Positions 1 through 8,645 of a stretch of 22,083 nt of DNA are shown piece after piece. This DNA comes from Alphaproteobacteria bacterium (GTDB taxonomy: Bacteria > Pseudomonadota > Alphaproteobacteria > Rickettsiales > JADKJE01), in contig JADKJE010000031.1 of the NCBI GenBank assembly GCA_016722515.1, positions 1-22,083 of the forward strand, given 5' to 3'. Position 1 is the stretch's first letter. Every line of letters starts with the position of its first letter. The notes beneath the pieces are model-generated. The model saw only the letters and a list, made by a program, of their open reading frames with translations. It had not been told where the DNA came from and made no database searches. The translations under genes were made by a program, and so were the position numbers.

Positions 1-1587
1 TCCTGTAAACTCAACGGTGACAGGCTCTAGCCCGTCCGATAGATAACTATCGTTCTGCTTTACACCATATTCGACATTGATAATCCCGCCCTGCTTGATC
101 GTAAAAGCGCGGTCAGTAATGTAATAATGATTGCTTATCCCGCTTCTATCCTCTTGTCCCAAAATCAGGGAACCAATCGCCAGATAAGGAAAGTCATCAT
201 GATGTTTTTTATTCAGGTTCGTAGGTATTTCATTCTGTAATCCGGATTTTGGGGTCTTGTATCTTCGACTACCGACAGCCTGTACACGTTTGCGGCGTAG
301 GTATCTTTTGATACCCTTGGTCAAACTGAAAGGGGCATACCCGTGCGCCGCTTGTCAGAAACGAATCATCTTTCCTGATCTCAATGCTGTTGCCGCAATA
401 AATGCCATACCCGCGCGCCCGCAAGGAGTGTCAGTAAACGCCAGCTGTCGCGTTATTTGAATTGCAATAATAAACAGTATCTCCAGTAGTATTTAGCGCC
501 ACAACCACATTTGCGGTGTAGTTGGGGCGCGTCCGTCGCTGCCACTGTTTGCGAGATAATCCGTAGTTGCCACGGGGCTTGCATGTTCGTTCCTGATACT
601 TGACCAAACCTTTGGGGTCGTGTAATGGGCGAATACAAAACCGTTTTACCCGATGGGATAAATAGCGGCGTGCCGAGTTTGTAAAGCACTTTCAAAGATG
701 TATCAGTTACCACAGGGTGACAGCGAATAATTGAGTTATTCAAAAGGCTATCTTCAGGGAAGATGTTGTGCTCTTCCGCGTCCCCGATGAATAGCCGCGT
801 CTTGGTGACTGCACCATAGTGTTCCCTCATCAAGTTTCCCGCCAGTTTCCGAAGCAAAATTTCCCTCTTCAAGGAAGAGAAAATGGCCACGGATCCTTTC
901 AGGTGATCCAAACTTGATCTAATGCCCGCCAGCCGTGACGGGTTAGCATACTTTTAGCAACTAGCGTACCATCATGCTTGACATAGATATAACCAAGTTC
1001 TGAGTTTGCTAACTTCGTGAACTCCGAGAGTGCCATTGTCTTTCGTTGGACGTTATCGAATACGGCGGGGAATGTAAACGAGCCAGTCGCAAAACTGGTT
1101 GCTTCTGGTTGCACACTCAAACGGGAAAGGATCGTTGTCATTGCTTCATCAATGCGTTTATTGAGTCCAATGGTCGCGGCTTTCATGGGGAAATTTGACG
1201 GGACATTCATCCAATCAACCGCCATAAGCCGAACTTGCTCATTGCCCCAGTTCTTGTCATCTGAATCAATGGACATGATACGGCCTGTCCAAATTTCTTC
1301 TGTTACATTGCGGAACGTGCCAGTGATGCGAAGTTTCGCGCCCTTGTTGAATCCCGTGAGGGTGGACAATCCGCGCACAGCATCCCCGCCCATAGGCGAG
1401 AATAATTTGGCTTTGTTATTTAGGGTGATATTCAAAATGCCAAGCGTGCCGACGCGCTGATCTGGCTTCCATCCGCCCAAGCCGTTATTGCCTTTCATAT
1501 CACCTACGACATAATTAGTAATATCGACCCACGCGGATCCGTTGTGGTATTCGGTTGTGATGGAGTCGAGATACCTTCAGTTGTCAT
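1..1587 (-). CDS. Minor tail protein, frameshifted and open at the left edge
   Basis: Large tail protein downstream of the tape measure, probably at the tail tip or baseplate. The ATG at 1587 overlaps the tape-measure stop as TAATG. The reading starts MTTEGI, then shifts to a long clean segment (1498-899) containing VDITNYVVGDMKGNNG and the motif EEIWTGRIMSIDSD. It shifts again near 905 (segment 911-453, with PEDSLLNN and LFIPSGKTVLYS), and near 640 to a frame reading YTTPKVWSSIRNEHASPVA and then VVVALNTTGDTVYYC. From about 240 to base 1 the frame NLNKKHHDDFPYLAIGSL stays open to the edge. At least four indels are needed for one protein of over 500 residues. This is most likely one gene with sequence errors; a decayed gene is the alternative. 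The tail-tip role is inferred from position and the WTGRI-type sequence, not from a catalytic motif. Confidence 0.6.
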
Positions 1588-2714
1588 TAGTCCCGCGCCT
1601 TTGCAAACTCAACCGCAAGAATGGAGGCGAGTTTGTAATAATCAAATCCCATGCTTGCGCTAGATTGCGCGTTATTGACATATGAACCGTTAGGGAGGTT
1701 CACAAGTTCGGGGCCGCGCTCTCCGACCCATGTCAGGCCATGCGTCAAGTAATTGTCCCAATGCTGTTATTGCGGTTGTTTCACCTGGCTCTTGCTGAAA
1801 GTCCGCAAAGCCTGTTAGGATGTTTTCCGAAACTGATCCAGCGCGGGGGTTCCTCCTTGATACCCAGTCCGACACTTTTTCCAATTCTGTCATAAACGGT
1901 TGAATATCTACGCCTGTCAAAGCCTTCAAAGTCTGCAAAGGAATTTACCCAGCGGCGACCAGTTTTGATGGACCTGCAGCCAATATCGCTTGCAAAAGCG
2001 TGCCAAGTTTCTCACCGATGTTCTTGATGGCGTCCGCAACCCACGGGGATTGTAACCAGTCCGTAAAGGTCTTGAGTAACTTTTCGCACCGGGAAAAGTG
2101 GCCCCGTGAAAGCGTTTGATAATCCCTGAAAGTCAGATTGACTTCATTAATTGCGCTGAAAGTCCTCGTATTGATTCGGGTCAAGGACAAGGCCGAGACT
2201 TTCAACCTTGCCCTTTACCTGGTCAATCCCGCCCTCTTTGGCAAGGGTGTCAAATACATCAATAAGCTGTGATCCGCTTTTTCCAAATACGTTGGTCAGG
2301 AAGTCTACCCGCTCGGTCTGTGTCCCAAACTCGGCATACTTTCCGGCAATATCATTCATCAAATCACTTTGATCTCGGACTTTCCCGCCCGCGTCCAAAA
2401 CACTGATACCGAAATCCTCCAAAGCCTTGCCGGTGGTTGACAATTCGCCGGAAGATCAAGCAAGCCCTTCGCCATGATGACGGTAGCGTTTGAAAGGTGT
2501 CAATTTCTACGCCCGCCTTTTTTGCAACGAAAGACCATGCCGCGAGTTTATCTGTGGACATGCCGGTAACGTCCCCTAACTTATCAAGTCCCTCTGTCCA
2601 TTCCTGAGTACGTTCTACCGCGCCGGTAATGAGTCCAGTGATAGCCTTGATACCGTCAAGCAACATTCCGGTATTAAACGAGATTGGAATAACTAAGCCT
2701 TCAGCTGCAGTTAT
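1587..2714 (-). CDS. Tail tape measure protein, short and frameshifted
   Basis: Tape measure protein that sets tail length and fills the tail tube. The N-terminal part reads AAEGLVIPISFNTGMLLDGI and then GLDKLGDVTGMSTDKLAAWS, VAKKAGVEIDTF, ALEDFGISVLDAGGKVRDQS and EFGTQTERVDFLTNVFGKSG, a pattern typical of siphovirus tape measures. The coding sequence is broken into at least four segments (about 2666-2450, 2443-2150, 2050-1945, 1938-1690). A C-terminal stretch reads ASMGFDYYKLASILAVEFAK and stops at TAA 1589-1587. The start is uncertain: ATA ACT GCA at 2714 sits after AAGAGG, where a one-base error could hide an ATG, or TTG/ATG starts lie further in. About 375 residues is short for the family, implying a short tail if the length is real. 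Next to the chaperone frames, as expected. Confidence 0.7.
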
Positions 2715-3016
2715 CCTCTTTTTTTTCTTCTTTGAGCGGCTTTGATAATTTCCATGTTCGCCTTGATCTGTGCGGGCGTTTGCTGGGGTTGGTGTTCTCG
2801 CCCCAAAAATCAGGACAAAGTCGGCATATTGTGATGTTTGCCACGGTCACCCATTGCCGCCGTAGGCTTACCACTGCTTGCGGCGCGTCTGTCGGCGCGT
2901 TCTCGGGGAAAGGTTCACGCTGTAAATCGCTTGCCAATGGATGTACTCGCTCATGCTCCAAGCTTCCGAGCATTTCACCAACGGACCGCCAGCCTAAGAC
3001 GCGGGCGAGTTGGAAG
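2711..3016 (-). CDS. Tail assembly protein T-like second chaperone frame, frameshifted
   Basis: Second tail assembly chaperone frame, comparable to lambda gpT or HK97 gp14, which is normally made as a frameshifted extension of the upstream frame and helps load tail tube subunits on the tape measure. The frame reads FQLARVLGWRSVGEMLGS directly after the A7 run, then needs a shift to MSEYIHWQAIYSVN. It ends in a frame reading QIKANMEIIKAAQRRKKRG with a TAA at 2713-2711, overlapping the tape-measure start region. The uninterrupted part is 2973-2701, whose C-terminal residues are probably out of frame. The pattern of a short region with a WQAIY-like motif just before the tape measure fits the family. 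I infer the function from position and motif; the exact boundaries are unreliable because of indels. Confidence 0.5.
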
Positions 3017-3300
3017 TCAAAACGTCCGTTTTTTTAGCTCGGCAGCCGCATCTTCAACGGCTTTTGCTCCAAGCGCATTGAAAGCAAATACGGCTTTGGT
3101 GATCTGCTCAATGGTTGAGTTGGCAAGCGAGCCAACTTCTCGCCGTGAGCATGCGCTTACCATCCTCGATAATGGAATCAGAGAGATCCGAAAGATTTCA
3201 ACGCCTCTAAATCCTTGCCGCGTAAGCCCATAGCATACGAGGCCGTCAATGCGCACGGATAAAGACTCCACCTTCAACGGTGACGGTTTGTTGCTTTGGC
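3017..3300 (-). CDS. Tail assembly chaperone G-like protein, frameshifted
   Basis: First tail assembly chaperone frame (HK97 gp13 or lambda gpG type). Pieces of three frames give a coherent protein: KQQTVTVEGGVFIRAH, SYAMGLRGKDLEALKSFGSL, DSIIEDGKRMLTARSWLA, and then a clean stretch ANSTIEQITKAVFAFNALGA that ends ELKKRTF and a stop at 3019-3017. The breaks lie near 3248, 3190 and 3125. The start is not fixed; the coding sequence begins just after the tail tube stop at 3304-3302. It ends on a GAG CTA AAA AAA CGG run, a candidate slippery site linking it to the next frame. Location between tail tube and tape measure supports the call more than the sequence does. Confidence 0.5.
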
Positions 3301-3301
3301 T

Positions 3302-3737
3302 TCAGGAGTCAGCGTTTGAAAGCATTACGAACTCAAGGAGAATTGAGTCGGATGGGCGGAAAGTGATTTCAGCCTTGAGAACTTCCGGCTTCTTCGCGTC
3401 TGCGGTCAACGGCTTGATACTGGTCACCAAGCGCCCGAAAAGGTCTGGCGAGTTGTCGTCAAACAGCCAGCTGATAAGCGGCCAATCGTGCCCTGCCGCA
3501 TATCGGTAACGAGCGAGGCAATGTTTGCCTTGTCATAATTGATCGTCGCCTTGAATGGGCCATTTCAGCGGAGCTTGGAGGAGATGAATTACGCACGCCG
3601 CCGGAGCCGTGGTTAGTGCTTTCGACTTCCGGGTTGGTGTATTCGGGCGGGTCAACTGCTACAACTTCGCCAATGGTGATGTAAGCCATTGTCGAGTCCT
3701 GCTTTCCGAGGGTTACGCCGTAATTAGTTTGTGCCAT
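3302..3737 (-). CDS. Major tail tube protein, frameshifted
   Basis: Forms the tail tube of the siphovirus. It begins MAQTNYGVTLGKQDSTMAYI followed by TIGEVVAVDPPEYTNPEVES and TNHGSGGVRN, the classic start of a phage tail tube protein. The first frame stays open to 3459 but is out of register after about 3600. The continuation reads NYDKANIASLVTDMRQG, then in a third frame HDWPLISWLFDDNSPDLFG, LVTSIKPLTADAKKPEVLKA and ITFRPSDSILLEFVMLSNAD, with a stop at 3304-3302. Two or three single-base indels restore a protein of about 145 residues, the usual length. It lies between the tail terminator and the chaperones, in standard order. Confidence 0.72.
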
Positions 3738-3743
3738 TTCGTT

Positions 3744-4087
3744 TTACTCCCATACATAAAATTCGACGATGCGCCGATATAGCGCGGATTCTTCGTCGAT
3801 ATAGTCGCTGATCGTCTCAGCTACGATTAGTTCAATATTTGTGCGGTTCAAATCAAGAGTGGCTTTGACGCTATCCGCTAGGGTGATCGCGGCGGCGTAG
3901 GTTTGCGCCCAGCATGATACTTGTAAGCGGCGGCGTACCATGTCAGAGCCGCCATGATGACGCATATTTACTTCACTGATGAATTGATAGCACCACCGGG
4001 AAGGGTTGCGCCCTGCTTTGGCATACTGAGCGGGTAAAACGTCCCAACGCTTGCAAGTTTTCCGGCGATTACTGAGTCAATGGTCAT
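3744..4087 (-). CDS. Tail terminator / tail completion protein (DUF3168-like), one frameshift
   Basis: Caps the assembled tail tube and joins it to the head. The start is ATG at 4087, reading MTIDSVIAGKLASVGTFYPL followed by SMPKQGATLP. A frame break near 4000 leads to YQFISEVNMRHHGGSDMVRR, LQVSCWAQTYAAAITLADSV and finally ALYRRIVEFYVWE before the stop at 3744. The YPL...QGATLP...Y start, the C-A-TYA-A-LAD-V middle and the Y-R-x-x-x-F end match the DUF3168 tail completion family, with normal length near 114 residues. The ORF preceding the ATG in the same frame (up to 4213) probably belongs to the upstream gene region. It sits just before the tail tube gene. Confidence 0.68.
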
Positions 4088-4188
4088 CCTTTCGTCATGC
4101 CGTTTCTCACAATAACCGCCCTCATGGGTTATCACATCTTTGGCGGGGGTCCACAACGAGAATACAGTAATACTTTTGGGCGGAGTGA

Positions 4189-4519
4189 TTAATCTTTCAT
4201 CTTGTATGTCCATGGCTGCGTTCGCAACAACGGTTGAGGCGCGTATTGGATCAGAGCGGAGGACGGTTGTGCTGCCATTTTGTACGTCCCAAATTCAACA
4301 TAGGAAGCATACGGGGCTTCAAATCCTACTTCAACGTCATCACCGTTCCTTTGCGACAAAGACAGTAGAGCGAAGATAACCAGTGTCAACGGGACAATTA
4401 TTCTCAGCTTCAACGGCTATTACAAGCGCGCCTTCTGCGAGATCGTCAACCGTAAAGGCAAGCCCTACCGCTTCGAGTTGTGCTTTCAGCTTTGACATTC
4501 CTGCGATTACTGCGGGCAT
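4189..4519 (-). CDS. HK97 gp10-like head-tail joining protein, frameshifted
   Basis: Head-tail joining or tail completion protein of the HK97 gp10 family. It starts MPAVIAGMSKLKAQLEAVGL at 4519, with AAAGGTGA upstream, and includes NNCPVDTGYLRSTVFVAKER, the family hallmark CPVDTGxLRxS. The first frame stops at 4342-4340. The adjacent frame continues RNGDDVEVGFEAPYASYVEF and GTYKMAAQP, matching the YAxYVExGTxxMxAQP signature. A third frame reads IRASTVVANAAMDIQDER near 4210, so the C-terminus is unclear; it may end at 4189 or a little further on. One indel near 4345 and one near 4255 explain the breaks. It stands between the head-closure protein and the tail terminator, as in HK97-like phages. 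Confidence 0.68.
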
Positions 4520-4536
4520 TAGATACTCACCTTTCT

Positions 4537-4815
4537 TTAAGTGGGATGATCTTCATTGCGCCCGAACTGCACGCCGTCCACGGAGTAGGTCACGCCGTCA
4601 CTGATAACCTTATCACCCACATGTACCGGCGGAGATATTGCCAGCCGTAGAACCGCGTCCGCGTCAATCGTGACAATCTCGCCTCTGTAGTTCCGGTATT
4701 CCTTTTGGGTCATAAGCCCGCAAGTGATGAGACTGCCAGAGTCGAAAGAGTCGATCATCTGTCCGAGGCTATCTTGTCCACTTGTACGGGTAAAGAAAGT
4801 CACTTGGTCGTTCAT
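4537..4815 (-). CDS. Head closure (stopper-like) protein
   Basis: Small intact ORF of 92 residues starting MNDQVTFFTRTSGQDSLGQM, with middle segment EYRNYRGEIVTIDADAVLRL and a C-terminus VHVGDKVISDGVTYSVDGVQ. Length, start and the GDKVISDGVTYSV-like end resemble phage head-closure or head-tail stopper proteins (SPP1 gp16 / HK97 gp7 class), which seal the portal after DNA packaging. It follows the connector and precedes the gp10-like protein, the usual order. No catalytic site is expected. The assignment rests on context and weak sequence similarity that I recognise by eye. Confidence 0.55.
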   Translation of the reverse strand: MNDQVTFFTRTSGQDSLGQMIDSFDSGSLITCGLMTQKEYRNYRGEIVTIDADAVLRLAISPPVHVGDKVISDGVTYSVDGVQFGRNEDHPT

Positions 4816-4868
4816 GCTCTCGCCCTGCGGTAATGGTCATGCGGGCAACTTCGGCGGCGGTAAGTTTC

Positions 4869-5237
4869 TCACGATGTCCAGTCCGGGTGATCGTCATAGG
4901 TTGAATAGCCTATCGCGTAATTGGCTGAATACGCTACCGCGTCCGTAATTGCATCATTCAGGTTTTTGCGGATCATCTCGGCCTGTTGGCTTCGTGAGTA
5001 ACTCGCGCCGTCAGCGCTGAAATTGTAATCAAGGGATACATCATTCAGGGCTTGCCGCCATACCGCAACGTCAGCAATGGCGTGCAACTTTTTCGCGTCT
5101 GTCGCCTCGGCTTCGGTTGCCACGCCGTACATTTCGAGTGTCTTGTCTGTGATTGCGACAAGTTGCACACTATCCGACCATCCTAGTTGGCTTTTGATCT
5201 GCGAGAAATTAGAGGTTATATAGTCAGCGAGTGCCAT
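4869..5237 (-). CDS. Head-tail connector (adaptor) protein
   Basis: Adaptor that binds the portal and starts the head-tail interface (HK97 gp6 class). The ORF reads MALADYITSNFSQIKSQLGW and SDSVQLVAITDKTLEMYGV, followed by a mostly helical middle (LHAIADVAVWRQALNDV, QQAEMIRKNLNDAI), typical for this family. The annotated frame ends ...YDDHPDWTS at 4869. The next stretch in another frame reads REKLTAAEVARMTITAGRE, so the true protein probably continues to about 4800 after one or two indels. It directly follows the major capsid gene and a hairpin at 5250-5278. Confidence 0.68.
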   Translation of the reverse strand: MALADYITSNFSQIKSQLGWSDSVQLVAITDKTLEMYGVATEAEATDAKKLHAIADVAVWRQALNDVSLDYNFSADGASYSRSQQAEMIRKNLNDAITDAVAYSANYAIGYSTYDDHPDWTS

Positions 5238-5249
5238 AAATACCTTTCA

Positions 5250-5278
5250 CCCGCCGAGTGTGGTGGTCACCCGGCGGG
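5250..5278 (-). terminator. Hairpin between capsid and connector genes (attenuator-like)
   Basis: Inverted repeat with 11-bp arms (CCCGCCGAGTG at 5250-5260 and CACCCGGCGGG at 5268-5278), one mismatch and a 7-base loop. It lies in the 61-base gap between the capsid stop and the connector start. There is no strong T-run after it on the minus strand, so a partial terminator or 3'-end stabiliser that raises capsid mRNA relative to downstream genes is more likely than full termination. Confidence 0.5.
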
Positions 5279-5298
5279 GCTTAATCAAAGGAGTCTAA

Positions 5299-6387
5299 TT
5301 ATCGGGTACGTACCAAGCCCGAAGGATTAGCATAGGTGGTCTGGTTTCCACCGTCAAGGATCGCGGCGGAGTGACGGCCCCAAACACCGAACCCGATTTC
5401 TGCCTCGTAAGTCTGAGCGGAAAGCGGGTGAGCGTTGAAGTCGGCAACCAAGCGGAGGCCATTCAAGGCGGTGAACTTGTCCACACGGTGAACAATCGGC
5501 TTCATCGGAGCATCAACGGCATTTGCCATGTAGTACCCGCTGGGAACCCATGAGCGAGTGATAACAGGATAGCCGGCCCAATAACCAACGAGTTTATTCG
5601 CGGGGTCTTCGCTTGCTACCTGAGTTTCAATCGTGCCGGAAGTGCGACCGGGGACAGCCAACACGCCCAAAGTAAGAGCGGTAAATTTGGTTGAGGCCAA
5701 GCCGGTGAGGGTGGAGACGTTGGCTTGATTGATTACAAGCTGGACATTCGTCAAGCCGTGTTCTGTTACGTTGGCAATGAGGGTATCAATGTCAGTGTAT
5801 GCCAGAGCCGCGCCGGATGTTCCCGCGTAGTGGTTGTGAGTTGACTTCGTGAAAGTCGTACCATCCGGGGCGTTAGGGATCGCCATACCGTCAGCATTCA
5901 AAAGGCGTTTGACTGCCAATGTCGTACCGTCCCCGAACTTGTCCACAAAGCTGTAGTTGGCTTTGCCAAACAGAGCCGCCTTCAATTCGTTACGGAAGCG
6001 GGTGACATAGGCAGTCTGGAAACCAAGTACGCGGGTCGCCATGTCGGCAGGGGTAGCGCGTGCCATGAAGTCAGCAGTCCAACCAGTCGAGCGGGAGAAC
6101 TTGCGGAGCGGGAAGTCGATTTCTTCGCCCTGTGTGTCCTTCTGAGTGCGGGCAACGCCAGTTTCATCAACTTCGAGCATCTCGCCCTCTTCGGATGCGC
6201 CATAAATGCGGCGTACATCGGAGGTGGTTTCTGCAATCATGCCAATTTGATCGGCGACCTGAGCATTCAGCCAGTCAAGATGTGCCTGAATAGCGCGGGC
6301 AATGTTGTCAAAGCCGAACTGAGACGCGGGAACGAACCGTTGCGCGAGTAAATCTTCGAGGGAGTAAGTGCCTGTAAATTTGGTCAT
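5299..6387 (-). CDS. Major capsid protein
   Basis: Intact 362-residue ORF, the shell-forming protein of the head. It starts MTKFTGTYSLEDLLAQRFVP, with an N-terminal helix region (FDNIARAIQAHLDWLNAQVA), a middle segment with FPLRKFSRSTGWTADFMARA, and a C-terminal half with LVGYWAGYPVITRSWVPSGY and a mixed beta region ending TTYANPSGLVRTR. Length, position after scaffold and decoration genes, and lack of enzymatic motifs suit an HK97-fold capsid protein. A GGGAGATTC element lies before the ATG. It is one of the few left-half genes with no frame break. The fold assignment is inferred. Confidence 0.85.
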   Translation of the reverse strand: MTKFTGTYSLEDLLAQRFVPASQFGFDNIARAIQAHLDWLNAQVADQIGMIAETTSDVRRIYGASEEGEMLEVDETGVARTQKDTQGEEIDFPLRKFSRSTGWTADFMARATPADMATRVLGFQTAYVTRFRNELKAALFGKANYSFVDKFGDGTTLAVKRLLNADGMAIPNAPDGTTFTKSTHNHYAGTSGAALAYTDIDTLIANVTEHGLTNVQLVINQANVSTLTGLASTKFTALTLGVLAVPGRTSGTIETQVASEDPANKLVGYWAGYPVITRSWVPSGYYMANAVDAPMKPIVHRVDKFTALNGLRLVADFNAHPLSAQTYEAEIGFGVWGRHSAAILDGGNQTTYANPSGLVRTR

Positions 6388-6399
6388 GTCGAATCTCCC

Positions 6400-6813
6400 T
6401 TATGATCTCACGCCAGGGCCAGCAATAATAATAATTTCTTTGTTATTGATCGCCATAGCCACGGGGGTTGTGCCGGTGGTTTCAAGTTGGTTGGCCGCGC
6501 CGACATAAAAGCGGGTGCCGGGAGTGTAATCATCGGAATCTTCCAGCCATTCCATAATCAGGCCGAAGCCTTTGATCGTGCAAGGGGTTCCGCCGTCGGA
6601 GTCACTTGCGGACATGGCAAAACCATCGAACTTGACGCCGGTAGAATCATCAAAGGCGGGGCGTAATCGCGCCGTTACTGGTCAATATACACAGGGTCGA
6701 GCTTTTCAAATGCAAGACCGGGGCCAGCCGTCAGCAAGTTCAGAAATATTGACACAAGTCTGTGCGCTAATGGCGTCATAACCGGCCTTAGTGCTTTTCA
6801 CTACTGCGGCCAT
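6400..6813 (-). CDS. Capsid decoration / head fibre-like protein, frameshifted
   Basis: Probably decorates the outer capsid surface. The ATG at 6813 follows GAGGTAAATT. The first frame reads MAAVVKSTKAGYDAISAQTC and VNISELADG before breaking near 6720. The next frame gives GLAFEKLDPVYIDQ, and the last frame gives DDSTGVKFDGFAMSASDSDG, IKGFGLIMEWLEDSDDYTPG and TRFYVGAANQLETTGTTPVA, ending at 6400. The pattern of a 'DPVYI' strand, a 'GFAMSA' strand and a 'YTPGTRFYVGA...L' strand is seen in small phage decoration proteins encoded next to capsid genes. About 137 residues after repair. Only the C-terminal 71 residues are in a clean ORF. Confidence 0.6.
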
Positions 6814-6821
6814 AATTTACC

Positions 6822-7243
6822 TCATACAATATTGATCGTTTTGGGTTGCCCGCCGTGTGTCTCACGGCTTGAAGGCAAGGGCGGGATTTCCTTTTTCGTG
6901 ATTACGTTGGCGGGATCGCTCAACCATTCCAATTGTGCAACGGGTGAAAGATTATCAAGCAACTTAATCAGCGGTTCGGGTAAATCCTTACGCAAGGCTT
7001 CCACCTTTTCGGCGGCGGCTTCGTTTGCGGCCTGTTCTTTCGCTTCAATACTGGACTTGAAAGTTGAATACTCGCTTTTCAACTCATTGTATTTCGCGTC
7101 ATGCTTGCGCCGCTCGTCTGCCAATAGCTTATTTACTTCGGATTGTGTGAGGGTTTTTTCAGTCGATTTTGTACCCGGTGACTGTTCCGGTTCCTTCACT
7201 TCGGTTTCTTGCTCGGTTGTTTCTTGCTTGTTTCTTCGGTCAT
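6822..7243 (-). CDS. Capsid scaffolding protein, one frameshift near the N-terminus
   Basis: Guides assembly of the procapsid and is absent from the mature head. Charged, proline- and glutamate-rich N-terminus, then SEVNKLLADERRKHDAKYNE and a coiled-coil stretch through EAAAEKVEALRKDLPEPLI, ending near QPKTINIV at 6822. The preferred start is ATG 7243 (MTEETSKKQ), which follows AGAGGAT; a frame break near 7215 then leads into the long frame (TEQETEVKEPEQSPGTKS). Without the break, the long frame can be read back to a TTG at 7304, but that gives an unusual cysteine-containing start. Sits immediately before decoration and capsid genes, the standard place for a scaffold. No protease domain is visible. 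Confidence 0.65.
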
Positions 7244-7402
7244 TTATCCTCTTTTCGGCTAGAGTAAGCCGCTCCCCTGTTTTGTTTGTGCAAATGCTTT
7301 GCAATACCTTTCAATATCTTAACAAAAACCACTTTTACAAGTGGGGTGATTAGAATGGGTGCTTGTTGCTAATTGCCCTTTAGCCTCCCTAATCTTATCT
7401 TG

Positions 7403-7609
7403 TCATAATTGCGCAAGGATAAATGATAAAAAGAAGATCGTGACAATCGTTATAGATACAAGTTTCATCGTGTCTTTGAAGTCTTGTACCTGCTTCCTAA
7501 GTATGGCGTGATTTCTTTCCTCCTCCTCGCGCTGGAAGTTGCGCCTTACGCTGAAAGTCTCGCCGCCCTCTTGCGTGTGTTCGTGTGTTTCGTCCTTCCA
7601 TGTTTTCAT
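7403..7609 (-). CDS. Small membrane protein with C-terminal transmembrane helix
   Basis: 68 residues: a charged N-terminal region with likely coiled coil (SVRRNFQREEEERNHAILRK, QVQDFKDTM) followed by one hydrophobic C-terminal helix (VSITIVTIFFLSFILAQL). The start at ATG 7609 has a strong AGGAGG site 4-5 bases upstream, and the preceding gene stops 8 bases before it. The topology resembles XhlA-type haemolysin/holin accessory proteins, but the sequence is not recognisable, so lysis is only one possibility. The gap to the scaffold start (7244-7402) holds no clear gene. Confidence 0.6.
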   Translation of the reverse strand: MKTWKDETHEHTQEGGETFSVRRNFQREEEERNHAILRKQVQDFKDTMKLVSITIVTIFFLSFILAQL

Positions 7610-7617
7610 TCTGCCTC

Positions 7618-8550
7618 CTATCCTAATCCGTAATGAGTTTCAATCAGCCGCCTAACGTCAAGCTGTTTTGCTTCGTCACTATCCAACCTGTACCCGTCAA
7701 GGATCGCAATGGCGTTATCAATTTCCTTGATAGTCCCACGGATGAAACTAACCATATTCTTTTTACGGAAGTGTTCATCATAGCGGCTTCCCAAACTGGC
7801 GTGACGGCCTTTATCTTCTGGAATGGCGTAACGGCTTCAAGGTATCCTTCGCTCTTGACGGCGGCGATTTCGGCTGCGTTCAAATTCTCAAGCAACGTCC
7901 GCTTTCGCATTTCGAGCCGTGAGCGGTATCCCTGATCGAAGTCCTCATAGGCGTAATGCTTTCCAGTGAGCAAGCCGGAGCCGGGAGCCGTGATGGACAT
8001 TCCAAGTCCGCGCCCGTATCCTATCCAATATTCGATACAAGCCCGCTGATGTGCGTACTCTGTACCGCTTTCGGCCTCGAATCCGTACAACTCTATGCTC
8101 TCGTACTTGTAAAGGATCGCATAAGAAAGCATGTGAGCAAGTGTACTAGTCAGGTAAGGCTTTTCTGGTAATGGCATTTTAAACATCCCGGCACGTCCTC
8201 ATTATGTCTTGCATGATGATCGTCTTTCCCTCCCGGTGTTGTGGTACGGTATAAACGCCATACTCGCAAAACGGACAGGGTACTTCTTTCCCTTCGTTGT
8301 ATGCTTTCCCCTCCCCTTTACAGTACAGACATTGCCCGCTTTGCGCCTTGATATATAGCGGGTGATTTGGGTCGCTGATATTATTTGGCCTATCCCAATC
8401 CCAGCGCGGATGTATTTGGAAAAGCACGTCGTACCGCTTAAGCCAGTCTTTTGACGGGGATTCGTTGAGTGTCCAGATTTGTGCGTCCGAGTCCCATGGG
8501 ATCGCGGCGCGGGTTCGTGGGTTCATTCCTACCATTACAATCTTTGTCAT
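7618..8550 (-). CDS. Rossmann-like phage protein with DnaJ-type zinc insertion, frameshifted
   Basis: Conserved phage protein of unknown reaction with a nucleotide-binding-like fold. ATG at 8550 (MTKIVMVGMNPRTRAAIPWD) follows AAAGGAAAT. Near residues 20-60 are WTLNESPSKDWLKRYDVLFQ and HPRWDWDRPNN, conserved in this family. A zinc-finger insertion (CLYCKGEG...CPFCEYG) resembles half a DnaJ zinc module. The first frame stops at 8179; adding one T at GTTTAAA restores FKMPLPEKPYLTSTLAHMLS and SIELYGFEAESGTEYAHQRA, a second conserved block. A further break at an A5 run near 7760 leads to MVSFIRGTIKEIDNAIAILD and a stop at 7620-7618, next to the following gene. Longer ORF starts up to 8742 only read through the homopolymer artefact. 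Confidence 0.65.
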
Positions 8551-8645
8551 TTGATTTCCTTTATCTGCCCAACGGTTCGCGTTACTGGCGGGGCGGTATA
8601 GGCAACCCATGCCGGAAAACCGCTTTGTACGATTTGGGGGCTTTT

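Noticed and set aside
2838..3509. Plus-strand ORFs in the tail-chaperone region
   Set aside because: Arg/Ser-rich shadow frames; the minus strand holds the expected tail genes.
7647..7660. GTTAGGC on the minus strand as another attC end
   Set aside because: It lies in the coding sequence for KQLDVRRLIETHYGLG at the end of the Rossmann-like gene, and no partner arm was found.
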